A stretch of 64,000 bases of DNA from assembly GCF_000389635.1 (NCBI RefSeq), contig NC_021182.1:3823925-3887924 (forward strand), read 5' to 3'. The translations under genes and the position numbers were made by a program. Numbering within the stretch: the stretch's first letter is position 1; every line of letters starts with the position of its first letter. The stretch is from Clostridium pasteurianum BC1 (GTDB lineage: Bacteria > Bacillota > Clostridia > Clostridiales > Clostridiaceae). The notes below the pieces were generated by a model, which did no database searches, had not been told where the DNA came from, and worked only from the letters and a program-made list of their open reading frames with translations. This document shows, piece after piece, positions 42,577-51,769 of the stretch.

Positions 42577-42986
42577 ACTACATACTTTATTTAGAAAAGT
42601 ATCTTCCTTCATTTTAGATTACATATGTTTAAAATAGAAAAACTGAAAGTTAATATATGAATACACCGCTTTACAAGAAAATTAACTAGCATCATCTAAA
42701 TATATTAAAGAATTAGTTGTCTTTAGATGAGAGTCTGTCAATAATTTTGTGTATTCTCAATAAAAAATTTTTTCAATATGGATATATATTTATTTTAAGA
42801 GGATGATTTTATAGATTATCCTCTTAATTTTTACATTAAATTTAGTGGACAAACACTATTTAGCAAAAAAAGTAGTACCTCTTTACATATAATAATATTT
42901 TGAACTCACGTTAACTTAATTGATTATATATATATCTTTCAATATAATAAACATAAAAGATATATAAGAAGAGGTGCAATTAATAT
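42577..42986. other. gene-free stretch with an orphan IS256-type end
   Basis: No gene. CATCTAAA...TTTAGATG forms a hairpin (about 42697-42729) just before the orphan IS256 end at 42731, and AGAGGATGAT...ATTATCCTCT a weak hairpin near 42800-42825. The rest is AT-rich spacer before the HutD-like gene. Confidence 0.5.
42731..42753. repeat. solitary IS256-type terminal repeat
   Basis: GAGTCTGTCAATAATTTTGTGTA is identical over 23 bases to the left end of the complete IS256-type element at 1730. No transposase or second end is present nearby, so it is the scar of an earlier insertion or a fragment. Confidence 0.75.
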
Positions 42987-43604
42987 ATGAAATATAATGT
43001 AGAATTACTAAGGCAAGAAAATTATAAGCCAACATTTTGGTCTGGAGGCATGGCTACAGAACTGACAACATATCCGCTAAATTCTGATTATGCCAGTAAA
43101 AACTTTTTATGGAGGTTGGGAGTTGCTAAAATTGATATACCAGAATCTACTTTTAGTAGTCTACCAAAAGTTTCACGTAAATTTATGGTTATAGAAGGAA
43201 AAATAACTCTCGACCATGAAAATAAGTACAAGAAACCACTTAACTCCTTTGAGCAAGACGACTTTATGGGCGATTGGAAAACTAAAACTTATGGTAAAGC
43301 TTCTGTTTTTAATTTAATGACAAGGGAAAATTATAATGGTGAATTACTTCATCTTAATATTAGTCCTAGCAAACATCTTAAATTCGAATATAAAACTCCA
43401 TTAAATAAAGATTTAGCAGCAATTTGTTTTTACACTGTAAATGGTGGATTTAATTCTACTATTAATGATAAAGTTTTTGAAACTGTTAAAAATGATTTAA
43501 TTTTAATTAACTGTGTAAATTCAAGCTATACTCATGAATTTATGCTTTCTAACAATACTTCAGAAATTACTAATATAATAGTAAGCATAATTTATCGTAA
43601 TTAG
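42987..43604 (+). CDS. HutD/Ves family cupin protein
   Basis: 205 residues. FWSGGMATELTTYPLNSDYA, FLWRLGVAKIDIPESTFSSL, VSRKFMVIEGKITLDHENKY and YGKASVFNLMTRENYNGEL follow the HutD/Ves family from end to end. The family adopts a bicupin fold; HutD genes often accompany histidine degradation, but none of those genes is here, so the role is open. GAGGTG precedes the ATG. Confidence 0.85.
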   Translation: MKYNVELLRQENYKPTFWSGGMATELTTYPLNSDYASKNFLWRLGVAKIDIPESTFSSLPKVSRKFMVIEGKITLDHENKYKKPLNSFEQDDFMGDWKTKTYGKASVFNLMTRENYNGELLHLNISPSKHLKFEYKTPLNKDLAAICFYTVNGGFNSTINDKVFETVKNDLILINCVNSSYTHEFMLSNNTSEITNIIVSIIYRN

Positions 43605-43768
43605 CTTATCTAACTCTAAATTACTTTTGCATAAAATCCCATCCTTTTGTTCTATTTTGTTGGTTTCATCACTTACAGTAATAAAAAATTTTGATGGGGT
43701 TTTTTATGCCTTAAATTATTCCATCGAACTCGCATTTTTTTATAGCTTTAAAAAGACTTTCTTCAATA

Positions 43769-43872
43769 TTAAGAAATAAAGCCACCATCCATAACTAATG
43801 TTGAGCCAGTAACAAAAGAAGCTTTATTTGATAGAAGCCATACAATACTATTTGCAATTTCTTCTATAGTGT
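43769..43872 (-). pseudogene. C-terminal fragment of an SDR oxidoreductase
   Basis: Reads TIEEIANSIVWLLSNKASFV, then TGSTLVMDGGFIS and a stop: the conserved short-chain dehydrogenase end (EEIANxVxWLLSxxASFVTGxxLxVDGG). The N-terminal Rossmann part is absent. It is cut off on its upstream side where a repeat-like segment starts (43872). Confidence 0.8.
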
Positions 43873-43918
43873 TACGACCTCAGAGGTCATAGAAACAACC
43901 GGAAGTTATTTCTTGCTA
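43872..43918 (+). repeat. divergent palindromic repeat at the SDR scar
   Basis: GACCTCAGAGGTC forms a small hairpin, then CCGGAAGTTATTTCTTGCTA resembles CTGGAAGTCAGCTCCTTGCTA of the 75-bp family. It lies between the SDR fragment and the end of the SF1 helicase gene. Confidence 0.5.
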
Positions 43919-43923
43919 AATAT

Positions 43924-46737
43924 TTAAATTTCATTATCTTTATTATTACCATCCCCGCCAGACTCTTCAATAATCATATCAAGCATTTCAATTAACTTCT
44001 TCTTTTCACCACTCTCATTAGTAGCAACTCTAAGAATTGGCAATTTTATTTGCTGTAATATTTTATCTTTTATTTTGTCTCTACTTATTTGATCTTTATT
44101 ATTCCTATGATACTCATATCCGTCTACTTCTACAGCTAGTACTGGTTCTTTATCTAACTTATTGAATATTAAGAAATCAACATGAGTCCATGGATTTTCA
44201 GCAAATTTTCTTTGCTCATAATCCAGTTTTGTAAAATCTTTTACTATAGAATTTAGAGGTATATGAATAACACATTTAAAGGATATATATTCAGGATAAG
44301 ACAGCACTTCTTCAATTACACTATACATTAGATTTTCTGATTTATATTCAGAAATATGTTTGCTTGAAGCCATTATTTGCAAAAGCTTTTCGGAGTATTC
44401 ACTGTATAATAAATCAAATACTGAAACCTTTGGGCTGTCTATTACGGCATCTTCTAATGAATTATACTGTATGTATCTGGTTAAATCCCCAATATTGGTT
44501 CCATGCTGCTTAAACAATTTATTAGATGTAACCATTATAAATTCTTTTACAGCACGGGATACAGCTACGTTGATTAAATTTTCATCATCAACAAAGGGAT
44601 TTATGTCGTTTACCACTGTAGAAAATATAATTGTATCCTTTTCTCTTCCTTGAAATTTATGTACAGTATCTATTTCTATTTTTGTTTTTTCAAAGTATTT
44701 ATTAGCTTCTGTAACCTGCTTTCTATAGGGACATATAATTCCTACTTTACTGCTGTCATCATACTTATCTTTATCAGCATTAATAATTTCATCTCTAATA
44801 ACCTCTATCTGCCTTAAATTGTACCAGCCTTTTTCATTACCATATCTATCTTTGCGTGCATGATTTCCTGGGACCGTTTTATAAATTTTTAAAGGTACCT
44901 CATTTTCATTTTTTTCAGTCATAATTACAAGTTGATTATTATAAAATTTTTCATTGCAGAATCCTATTATTTGAGGATGACATCTGTAATGCTCACTTAA
45001 TAAAGTTACAGGCAAATCAGCCTTATATAAATTCATTAAGGAAGCTATAATGCTATATTTACTGTAATTATAAGCTTCTCCAATATTACTTCCATGAAAA
45101 ATATCGTCACTTATTTTCTTTATATTTGATGGAACGATTTGCGGCAATTGTTTTACATCCCCCACAATAACTACATTCTTGCAGCATGCAAGAGCTAAGG
45201 ATGCTGTAACTAAATCTACCTGTGAGGCTTCATCAATAATTAAATAATCAAACAGATAATTTTCTGAAATGCAGGTCATTATTGAATTAGTTGTGCTTAA
45301 TATAACAGGATAATCCTTTATAAATTCTTTAAAATTATACTTAAAGCTTTTTACAGTATACTTACTTCTACTTCCCTTAGAATATCTCTTCTGAATGGAT
45401 ATTTTAAATATTTTTGAAGATATATCTATAAATTGTTCCATTAGTTTTTCATAGCTTCTATTTTTTAAATCACTTTCTAAAGAAGCTATTTTCTGTTCTG
45501 TTTTTTCAATTATTCTATTGTAATAATCTCTTTTAAGTGAAGCAATTACAATATTTTGATTTTCACTTATATACTTGAATTTATAAATTCCATAGTCTAC
45601 AAACAAAACAATTCTACTCAATAATTTTATGTAATTATTTCTCAACATAAGCCTTTCAAAGTATGGCATAAAATTTAATATCAAATCACTTGACCATTTT
45701 CTAAAAAGAGAATATTGTGAAGTAGTAATATATTCATCATTAAAATACGCTTCAAAATATTTCTGTTCTACTTTAAACTTTGAAAGTTCTTCTTTTAATT
45801 TTAACATTTCATTTTGCTTCTTGAGTAGATCATCTAAATCCTTATCTATATCTTGAAGTTTCTCATATAAATTCTTTTCCTCTAAAGCTTCCACATTCCA
45901 TTCCTTTAAATCAGGAATATCTGCCTGTTTATTCTCAAAAAAATCAACCTTATTATCATATTTACCAAGTAATGCAGTTATAAAGCCATATCCATTTTTC
46001 TCAAGCTTCTCCTGAACATTAGCAGTTGCAGAATTATTACCAGATACAACAGCAACAGTTTTGCCTCTGCACACTGCATTTCCAATAATATTTAATATAG
46101 CCTGTGTTTTGCCCGTTCCAGGAGGTCCTTCAATAACACTAATAGAATTCTCAAGAGCTGTATTTACTGCTTTCTTTTGACTTAAATTAAATCCAAAGGG
46201 AAATATTTTAGTATTGTTATATGTATGTTTTTTAATACTTTTTCCTGATAAGTAAGTTGACAGAACACTATTTTCACTAATCTTAGTTATCTTTTTATAT
46301 AGATCAAATAATGCAGTTCTTCCATCTTCAGTAACACTTATATATGGTGATAATTTCTTAAAGTATTCAAAAACTGCTTTAGCTTGCTTGGAATTAAGGC
46401 ATGAATTTTCATAAGCAACTTTTGACTTATGATAAACCTCCGTTTTCCCCTTAACTTCAATTATTTTTATATATTCTCCAAAATCAAGCACTATGGATGG
46501 CTCTCTTACAAGAAATCCAGATACATATACAATAAGCTGATTCAAATCAACTTTTTTAGGAGATTCAAATATAATAATATTTAAAGAATTATAGCTGTAA
46601 ACTCTATTTGGATTTTTTATATAAGTTACTTCAACTTTATCTTGTAAATATTTCAAATAATTTATCTCATCAGTTTTATCTTCAAATTTTTTTGTTTTAC
46701 TGTTTTTTACTAAAACTAATTCTGTATATATGTCCAT
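43924..46737 (-). CDS. SF1 (Upf1/DNA2-like) helicase with C-terminal DUF2726 nuclease-like domain
   Basis: 937 residues. Walker A VIEGPPGTGKTQAIL at about 202-215, DEAS-box YLIIDEASQVDLVTASLAL, VIVGDVKQLPQI, LSEHYRCHPQIIGFCNEKFY, and TVHKFQGREKDTIIFSTV with LINVAVSRAVKEFIMVTS give a full set of SF1B helicase motifs. An insertion of predicted coiled coil lies at about 260-450. The end HVDFLIFNKLDKEPVLAVEV followed by DGYEYHR is a DUF2726/VSR-like restriction-endonuclease fold (D...E-x-D-G). Such proteins are common in defence islands; the actual target is unknown. AAGGAG precedes the ATG. A copy of its C-terminal tip lies at 30469-30535. Confidence 0.9.
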   Translation of the reverse strand: MDIYTELVLVKNSKTKKFEDKTDEINYLKYLQDKVEVTYIKNPNRVYSYNSLNIIIFESPKKVDLNQLIVYVSGFLVREPSIVLDFGEYIKIIEVKGKTEVYHKSKVAYENSCLNSKQAKAVFEYFKKLSPYISVTEDGRTALFDLYKKITKISENSVLSTYLSGKSIKKHTYNNTKIFPFGFNLSQKKAVNTALENSISVIEGPPGTGKTQAILNIIGNAVCRGKTVAVVSGNNSATANVQEKLEKNGYGFITALLGKYDNKVDFFENKQADIPDLKEWNVEALEEKNLYEKLQDIDKDLDDLLKKQNEMLKLKEELSKFKVEQKYFEAYFNDEYITTSQYSLFRKWSSDLILNFMPYFERLMLRNNYIKLLSRIVLFVDYGIYKFKYISENQNIVIASLKRDYYNRIIEKTEQKIASLESDLKNRSYEKLMEQFIDISSKIFKISIQKRYSKGSRSKYTVKSFKYNFKEFIKDYPVILSTTNSIMTCISENYLFDYLIIDEASQVDLVTASLALACCKNVVIVGDVKQLPQIVPSNIKKISDDIFHGSNIGEAYNYSKYSIIASLMNLYKADLPVTLLSEHYRCHPQIIGFCNEKFYNNQLVIMTEKNENEVPLKIYKTVPGNHARKDRYGNEKGWYNLRQIEVIRDEIINADKDKYDDSSKVGIICPYRKQVTEANKYFEKTKIEIDTVHKFQGREKDTIIFSTVVNDINPFVDDENLINVAVSRAVKEFIMVTSNKLFKQHGTNIGDLTRYIQYNSLEDAVIDSPKVSVFDLLYSEYSEKLLQIMASSKHISEYKSENLMYSVIEEVLSYPEYISFKCVIHIPLNSIVKDFTKLDYEQRKFAENPWTHVDFLIFNKLDKEPVLAVEVDGYEYHRNNKDQISRDKIKDKILQQIKLPILRVATNESGEKKKLIEMLDMIIEESGGDGNNKDNEI

Positions 46738-46826
46738 TTAGGTCTCCTTGAAAATTTCATAATTTATCTTTAAGCTTTCTAAAATAATATTAGATAATTG
46801 TAAAATATCGAATTGCTTTAAGTAAT

Positions 46827-46901
46827 TAGCAAGCATAAGCTTCCAATTTCTGCTATGGTGTCAGTCCCCCTAGGAGATGACTGGAAGTTAGATCCTTGCT
46901 A
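46827..46901 (+). repeat. 75-bp palindromic repeat, full-length copy
   Basis: TAGCAAG...CTTGCTA, same length as 12314-12388. Inner CTTCCA pairs with TGGAAG. It lies upstream of the SF1 helicase. A further hairpin AACTTCTCATTAT-ATGG-ATAATGGGAAGTT follows at 46948-46977. Otherwise 46738-47089 holds no gene. Confidence 0.85.
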
Positions 46902-47128
46902 ATGTCCCCGAGAGTGCTAATGAGCGCAGCGAATTTGCTTCAATTTCAACTTCTCATTATATGGATAATGGGAAGTTAATAAATATAGATTATTAGCTCC
47001 GTACCCTATGCAAATAATGTCACAAATTTAGAAAAATATGCATGAACTAAGAGAAATCTCATATTATGCTAGTTTTGTTAAGCCAGACAGTCGAGTAGAC
47101 TTACACCTTACAATGTAAGCCCCTCACA

Positions 47129-47162
47129 GAATCCGTACGTGCGGCTTTCCCGCATACGGCTC
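47129..47162 (-). ncRNA. group II intron domain V
   Basis: The 34-base hairpin GAGCCGTATGCGGGAAAG... CACGTACGGATTC has the catalytic AGC-type triad region at its base, a GAAA-type tetraloop and the usual two-base bulge. It lies 20 bases after the reverse transcriptase stop. Confidence 0.9.
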
Positions 47163-47181
47163 CTCATAATAACATTCACAG

Positions 47182-48480
47182 TTAAAACAATTTAAAATAT
47201 ATCTTTGGTTTCGCTAAAGGATAATATTTCAACATTTCTATATATCCATCCCAGCTGTAGCTTTTCTTATCGCTTCGCCTATTCAGTGTCTTACTTAGAA
47301 ATTGCTGTACTCTATGCAAAAAGTTTGTTATCATCTTACCATTAAAAGATACACCATAGTACCTATAATGCCCAACCAATTTGAGGTTTAATGCCTTTAT
47401 CATTTCCTTAACTGGCATAGTTCTATTCTCGTACAGCCACTTTTTAGTGTCTTTTAGCTTTTGTCTAAATTTCTTTCTACTTGTTTGTAACATGACACAT
47501 GGATATCCTCTGCGACTTCTTCCACAGTAAAATGTAAATCCTAAGAAATCAAATGTTTCTGGTTTACCTTCTCCCCTTGCTTTCCGGTTTCCTTCTGCAA
47601 ATTTACCAAACTCCAGTAATCTACTTTTACTATCTTCCATCTCTAGATTGAATTTTCCCATTCTTTTCTTGAGTTCACCGTAGTATTTCTCAGCTTCCCA
47701 TTTGTACTGGAATCCTGCTATAAAATCATCTGCATAAACTGTCAAAAAGCTATCTCCCTTTGTTTCTTTTGTAATAACAATCTTATACCACAACATTAGA
47801 ACGTTATGCATATAAATATTTGCTATTATTGGGCTTATGATATTCCCTTGAGCAGAACCATCTGTACTTTCTTCAAATACGCCCTCAGTTATTACCCCAG
47901 CTTTCAAGTATTTATTAATCAGCCATAGGAGATTTGGGTCTTTTATGTATACTCCCAAAAATTTCATTATCCATTCATGACTCATGTGGTTAAAGAAGCC
48001 TTTGATGTCCGAATCAACAATGTAGTTTATCTTTCCATGATACATTCCGTTATAAACTTCCTTGATAGCATCATGACAACCTCGTCTCGGTCTGAAACCA
48101 TGCATATTTCTCAAAAATCTTGGTTCATAGATTGCTTCCAGTATCTTCTTTACTGCTAGTTGCACCATCTTATCTTCATAGGATGCAATTCCTAATGGTC
48201 GCATTTTTCCATTACCTTTCGGTATGAATACTCTTAATGATGGTAAAGGTTTGTATGACTTATTCTTTAACCGTTTTACTAAATTAGATATATTTTCTTC
48301 TAGATTTACTTCGTATTTTGTTTTTGTAACTCTATCAATGCCTACTGCCTTATTTCCATCTAGTTCTTTGTGGCACTGTCTTAGCATACCATCATTAATA
48401 TGATGATATAGCGAAGTAAATTCTGGCTTTCGAGTCTTTGCTGATATTTCTGCTATTCTTTCTAATTTTGTTTCCATCAT
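47182..48480 (-). CDS. ltrA: group II intron reverse transcriptase/maturase
   Basis: 432 residues. RT blocks: GIDRVTKTKYE, KPLPSLRVFIPKGNGKMRPL, DIKGFFNHMSHEWIM, GSAQGNIISPIIANIYM and the active site VYADDFIAGF at about 248-257. The maturase X domain follows (LKDTKKWLYENRTMPVKEMI, VGHYRYYGVSFNGKMI). There is no HNH endonuclease domain, so mobility would rely on replication-fork priming or the like. AGGAG precedes the two possible ATG codons. The protein is intact although its promoter side is cut by the IS. Confidence 0.93.
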   Translation of the reverse strand: MMETKLERIAEISAKTRKPEFTSLYHHINDGMLRQCHKELDGNKAVGIDRVTKTKYEVNLEENISNLVKRLKNKSYKPLPSLRVFIPKGNGKMRPLGIASYEDKMVQLAVKKILEAIYEPRFLRNMHGFRPRRGCHDAIKEVYNGMYHGKINYIVDSDIKGFFNHMSHEWIMKFLGVYIKDPNLLWLINKYLKAGVITEGVFEESTDGSAQGNIISPIIANIYMHNVLMLWYKIVITKETKGDSFLTVYADDFIAGFQYKWEAEKYYGELKKRMGKFNLEMEDSKSRLLEFGKFAEGNRKARGEGKPETFDFLGFTFYCGRSRRGYPCVMLQTSRKKFRQKLKDTKKWLYENRTMPVKEMIKALNLKLVGHYRYYGVSFNGKMITNFLHRVQQFLSKTLNRRSDKKSYSWDGYIEMLKYYPLAKPKIYFKLF

Positions 48481-48714
48481 TTCTCCTGTCCCTGAGTACA
48501 GATGATGTGTCCTCAGAAAGATTGTTATTATGTAATCCCCTTCCCTCCACTGGCATTACCCAGTTTCAGCGGTACTATGAGACTATCCGACTGCCTGTCG
48601 TTCATTTGACATTCTCCGTTTTATTGTTGTCTGTCATACTTATTACTAAGAAACGGCAGGCTCTCCCCAGTTGATAATTAACCACGATGTAAAGCATGAT
48701 TGGCCCTTTGACCC

Positions 48715-50173
48715 CTGACGTAAGGACAGTAAAAAGAGAAAAATTAACATGGAATAAAGTAACATGAAAAAAAGGATAGAAAAAAACATAGCCAAGCCCT
48801 AAAATATAAGTTAAATTCGGACAAACAAACTTATAAAAAAGGAGAATTGGCTATGCTTAACAATCAAGAATATATTACCGCAGAATTAGGAAAAATGCTA
48901 TATGAGATTTTACCCATATCATCCAAGAAACTAAAAAATTTAGTATATATTGTTTTGGGAATATTGTTATCAAAATCAGTTATAATCTCAGAAATATCAG
49001 AAAAGCTAAAGGATTACTATACAGAAGCCAATGAAGAAAGTAAAATAAAAAGAATTTATAGATTTTTTTCAAGTTCAACAATAAAGTCAGACTACCTATA
49101 TTATAATTTTATCGATGAAATTATGATAAATTATATAAAAAGAAGTACCACTAATAAACTGGTTGTAATATTTGACCATACAACACTGGAAGATAAATTT
49201 TTAATACTTAAATTTTCGCTGAAAGTGGGAAAAAGAGCAGTTCCACTATGGTATAGAATATTTGAATATAATGAAAAAGATAATAAAAATTTCAAACATA
49301 TAAAACAGGGAATAGAAGAGATTAAGGATCTTATAAGTTCATATAATTATGAAGTTGTATTGCTGGCAGATAGAGGTTTTAAGAGTATAGATTTATTTAA
49401 GTTTATAAATAAAATAGGATGGAAATATTGTATAAGATGTACCAATGATATGCTTGTAAATATAGAAGGGAAAGAAAAAATAAAATACCTTAGAGATATA
49501 AAAACTCTAAAAAAAGGCGTAAAAAAGTTTAATGGAATTTTACTAAGTGCTGAAAAATATAGATGCAATTTAGCAGTTTGTAAGGCAGAAGAAGCAGCGG
49601 ATACCTGGTATATAGTAACCAATCTTGATAGTAAGAATGCTGTTAATGAATATAAGAAAAGATTTATTATAGAAGAAATGTTTAGAGATTTAAAATCCAG
49701 TGGCTTCAATATGGAAGATACATGGACAAACAGTCTTATATATTTTGAAAACTTATATTTATGCTTATGTATAGCATATACATGGATGATAATATTAGGA
49801 GCAGATTGTTCTAAGAATAAGAAGAGTAAGATAATAGGCGCAACTAAAAAGATAAGAAATAAAATAGTTAGAATATACAGCTTATTCAGCAGTGGATTGA
49901 CATGGTTTAACAGATGTTATGATTCTAATAGAAAAAAATATGCCTTAAAATTTAATTTGATACTTTATGACATCTAATATGGCAAAAAAAGTAAATATAT
50001 TCTTTAATAGTAAGGCACCAGTATACCCATTCTCTATTACATTAATTTCATGTTTATGATTATATTATCTTTATAAGCATATTATTGCATTATTACTATT
50101 TGGAAATATAATCTTGTAAATGATTTTTATGTTTATTATTCTTATTTAATGCAATTCACTGTCCGTAAGTCAG
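48715..50173 (+). mobile_element. IS4-family element, copy 2, inside the group II intron
   Basis: 1459 bp, identical ends to the copy at 37720-39178. A perfect 10-bp target repeat CCTTTGACCC lies at 48705-48714 and 50174-50183. Orientation is opposite to the intron and the same as copy 1, so the two copies are direct repeats about 11 kb apart. Confidence 0.95.
48853..49977 (+). CDS. IS4-family transposase, copy 2
   Basis: 374 residues, the same as 37858-38982 except Arg for Lys in the WY(R/K)IF segment. DDE motifs DHTTLEDK, LLADRGFKS and YKKRFIIEEMFRDLK are intact. Near identity of both copies suggests recent transposition. Confidence 0.93.
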   Translation: MLNNQEYITAELGKMLYEILPISSKKLKNLVYIVLGILLSKSVIISEISEKLKDYYTEANEESKIKRIYRFFSSSTIKSDYLYYNFIDEIMINYIKRSTTNKLVVIFDHTTLEDKFLILKFSLKVGKRAVPLWYRIFEYNEKDNKNFKHIKQGIEEIKDLISSYNYEVVLLADRGFKSIDLFKFINKIGWKYCIRCTNDMLVNIEGKEKIKYLRDIKTLKKGVKKFNGILLSAEKYRCNLAVCKAEEAADTWYIVTNLDSKNAVNEYKKRFIIEEMFRDLKSSGFNMEDTWTNSLIYFENLYLCLCIAYTWMIILGADCSKNKKSKIIGATKKIRNKIVRIYSLFSSGLTWFNRCYDSNRKKYALKFNLILYDI

Positions 50174-50441
50174 CCTTTGACCCCGCAGTGCCACATAGTT
50201 CTTGCCATTACGACCTATGTGATGTTGCTTTCCGCACCAATTAAGACGTCAGCCCTCTGATATACAAAATTTCGAGGCTCAATAGCATTTCAACCCTACT
50301 TTCTCGCTGTCTACGCTTAGCTCCCACCATTACTGTTGGCAACTCAAGACTCGCTACTGCTGGTTGACTAGACCTTATTCAGACAGGATTTCCACCTGCT
50401 AGGTTAATTACCCTTAGCTGGGCGCACAATTGGAATTTGGT

Positions 50442-51137
50442 TTAATCATCTATAATCATATTAACAAGAGTCTGAATATGTATCTGCATTGTATCTAAAC
50501 AATCTACTGGTGTTTTAACTCCTTTGAACAACAATGGCAATTCAGTACAACCTAAAACAATTGCTTGTATTCCATTTTCATCTTTCATTCTCTGCACAAT
50601 TTTCAGAAACGCTGATAAAGTTTCTTCCTTGACAATACCTAATTCTAACTCTTGGGAAATCTTTTGATTGACAAAACCCTTTTCTTCATCAGTTGGGGTT
50701 ATGACTTCTATATGATTTTTTAAAAATGGCTTTTTAAAAAATTCTCCATTCATGGTAAAGATTGTTCCGAGCAACCCTATTTTAGATATATTACGTCGTT
50801 TTGCTTCATCACAAGCAGCCTCAATAATACTCACAAGCTGGATAGGTGAACGCTTCTGCAGCTCATCAAAAACAATGTGTGGTGTATTTGCCGATAAAGC
50901 TATAAAATCTGCACCGCTGGCTCTCAAATTATTGATTGCTGCCATTAAATAATTGATAAGTGCTTCATATTCTTTCCTTTCACACATATTAAGGATATCA
51001 AAAACATTCACACTCTCAATAGTCAGATTAGGAAAAAACTTTTTCCCAACTTTGCTTTGAACTCCATATACAATGTCATGATAGTATGGAATTGTTGACT
51101 CTGGTCCCATTCCTCCAATTAAACCTAACTTTTTCAT
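50442..51137 (-). CDS. aspartate/glutamate racemase family protein
   Basis: 231 residues. KKLGLIGGMGPESTIPYYH is the family start; GCTELPLLF near residue 195 has the second catalytic Cys. The first catalytic site, usually A-C-N-T-x-H, reads LSANTPHIVF, without Cys. Racemases of this superfamily with one Cys replaced have altered specificity (known for an E. coli L-Asp/Glu enzyme with Thr), so activity may be on other amino acids. GGGAGG precedes the ATG. It shares an upstream element with the next two genes. A group II intron follows directly after its stop. Confidence 0.85.
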   Translation of the reverse strand: MKKLGLIGGMGPESTIPYYHDIVYGVQSKVGKKFFPNLTIESVNVFDILNMCERKEYEALINYLMAAINNLRASGADFIALSANTPHIVFDELQKRSPIQLVSIIEAACDEAKRRNISKIGLLGTIFTMNGEFFKKPFLKNHIEVITPTDEEKGFVNQKISQELELGIVKEETLSAFLKIVQRMKDENGIQAIVLGCTELPLLFKGVKTPVDCLDTMQIHIQTLVNMIIDD

Positions 51138-51151
51138 GTCTGCCTCCCCTA

Positions 51152-51191
51152 TAAATTACTATTTATATTACTGAACCTTAAATTGAAATTT
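51152..51191 (-). promoter_or_regulatory. shared upstream element, copy 1
   Basis: Plus strand TAAATTACTATTTATA followed by a related 24 bases also occurs at 51716-51757; the first 15 bases recur at 52322. On the minus strand each lies just before the ribosome site or upstream of a gene (racemase, GrpB-like, GyrI-like) and contains TATAAAT, so it is probably a duplicated promoter. Confidence 0.5.
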
Positions 51192-51192
51192 G

Positions 51193-51699
51193 TTATAGTA
51201 ATCCACATTTTTCATAAATCTCTAAAATTACATCTTGCTTTCCAGAAATATATGAATCTATATCTTCTGGATATTTAGCTGCCATTTCTTTTTTTATTAA
51301 ACTATATCTTTCTCTCTCTTTTTTATTATTTCTAAGATAATCTCTAAATGTTATGTGACGATGTAATTCCTCATTATTCTTATTACATACATATAAATGA
51401 TGAGTCATTAAACAATCCTTATTTCTATATTTAAATGTCTCTCTACCCGATATTCCTAGGTCACCTTCATGTATATAGCCAATAGTTCCTAATTGATTTT
51501 TCACTTCTTCGAAATTATCTTCAATTACAATATGTATATCAATAATAGGCTTGGCTGCGAAGCCCTCAACAGATGTACTTCCTACATGCTCAATAGAGAT
51601 GACATCTTTTAAAACTGTCCTTAGTTCTGCTTCAATTTTTTCAAATTCATATTTCCAATTTGGATTATAGTCTTCTACTACTACATGTTTAGTTCTCAT
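51193..51699 (-). CDS. GrpB/UPF0157 family nucleotidyltransferase-like protein
   Basis: 168 residues. VVVEDYNPNWKYEFEKIEAE, SIEHVGSTSVEGFAAKPIID and HHLYVCNKNNEELHRHITFR match the GrpB family throughout. GSTSVEG...KPIIDIHI is the nucleotidyltransferase-fold G-S motif with Asp ligands. The function is unknown in most members. GGAGG lies before the ATG. Confidence 0.92.
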   Translation of the reverse strand: MRTKHVVVEDYNPNWKYEFEKIEAELRTVLKDVISIEHVGSTSVEGFAAKPIIDIHIVIEDNFEEVKNQLGTIGYIHEGDLGISGRETFKYRNKDCLMTHHLYVCNKNNEELHRHITFRDYLRNNKKERERYSLIKKEMAAKYPEDIDSYISGKQDVILEIYEKCGLL

Positions 51700-51715
51700 A
51701 ATATATCCTCCAATC

Positions 51716-51757
51716 TAAATTACTATTTATAATATTGAACTTTAAATCAGAAATTTA
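51716..51757 (-). promoter_or_regulatory. shared upstream element, copy 2
   Basis: TAAATTACTATTTATAATATTGAA on the plus strand, closely similar to copy 1 at 51152 (given by its first part TAAATTACTATTTATA). It lies just upstream of the GrpB-like gene. A short third copy (15 bases) is at 52322-52336. Confidence 0.5.
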
Positions 51758-51769
51758 TCCAATTAATAT

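Larger units (their letters stand above)
47090..50427 (-). mobile_element. group II intron with a nested IS4-family element
   Basis: The 5' end reads GTGCGCCCAGCTAAGGG at 50427 and the 3' end GTCTACTCGAC at 47090, both typical of group II introns, with domain V and a domain VI stem (CTTACA...TGTAAG) just before the end. It contains a reverse transcriptase gene. Subtracting the IS and its target repeat leaves about 1.87 kb, a normal size. It lies 14 bases after the stop of the aspartate racemase gene, in the same transcriptional direction. Confidence 0.88.
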
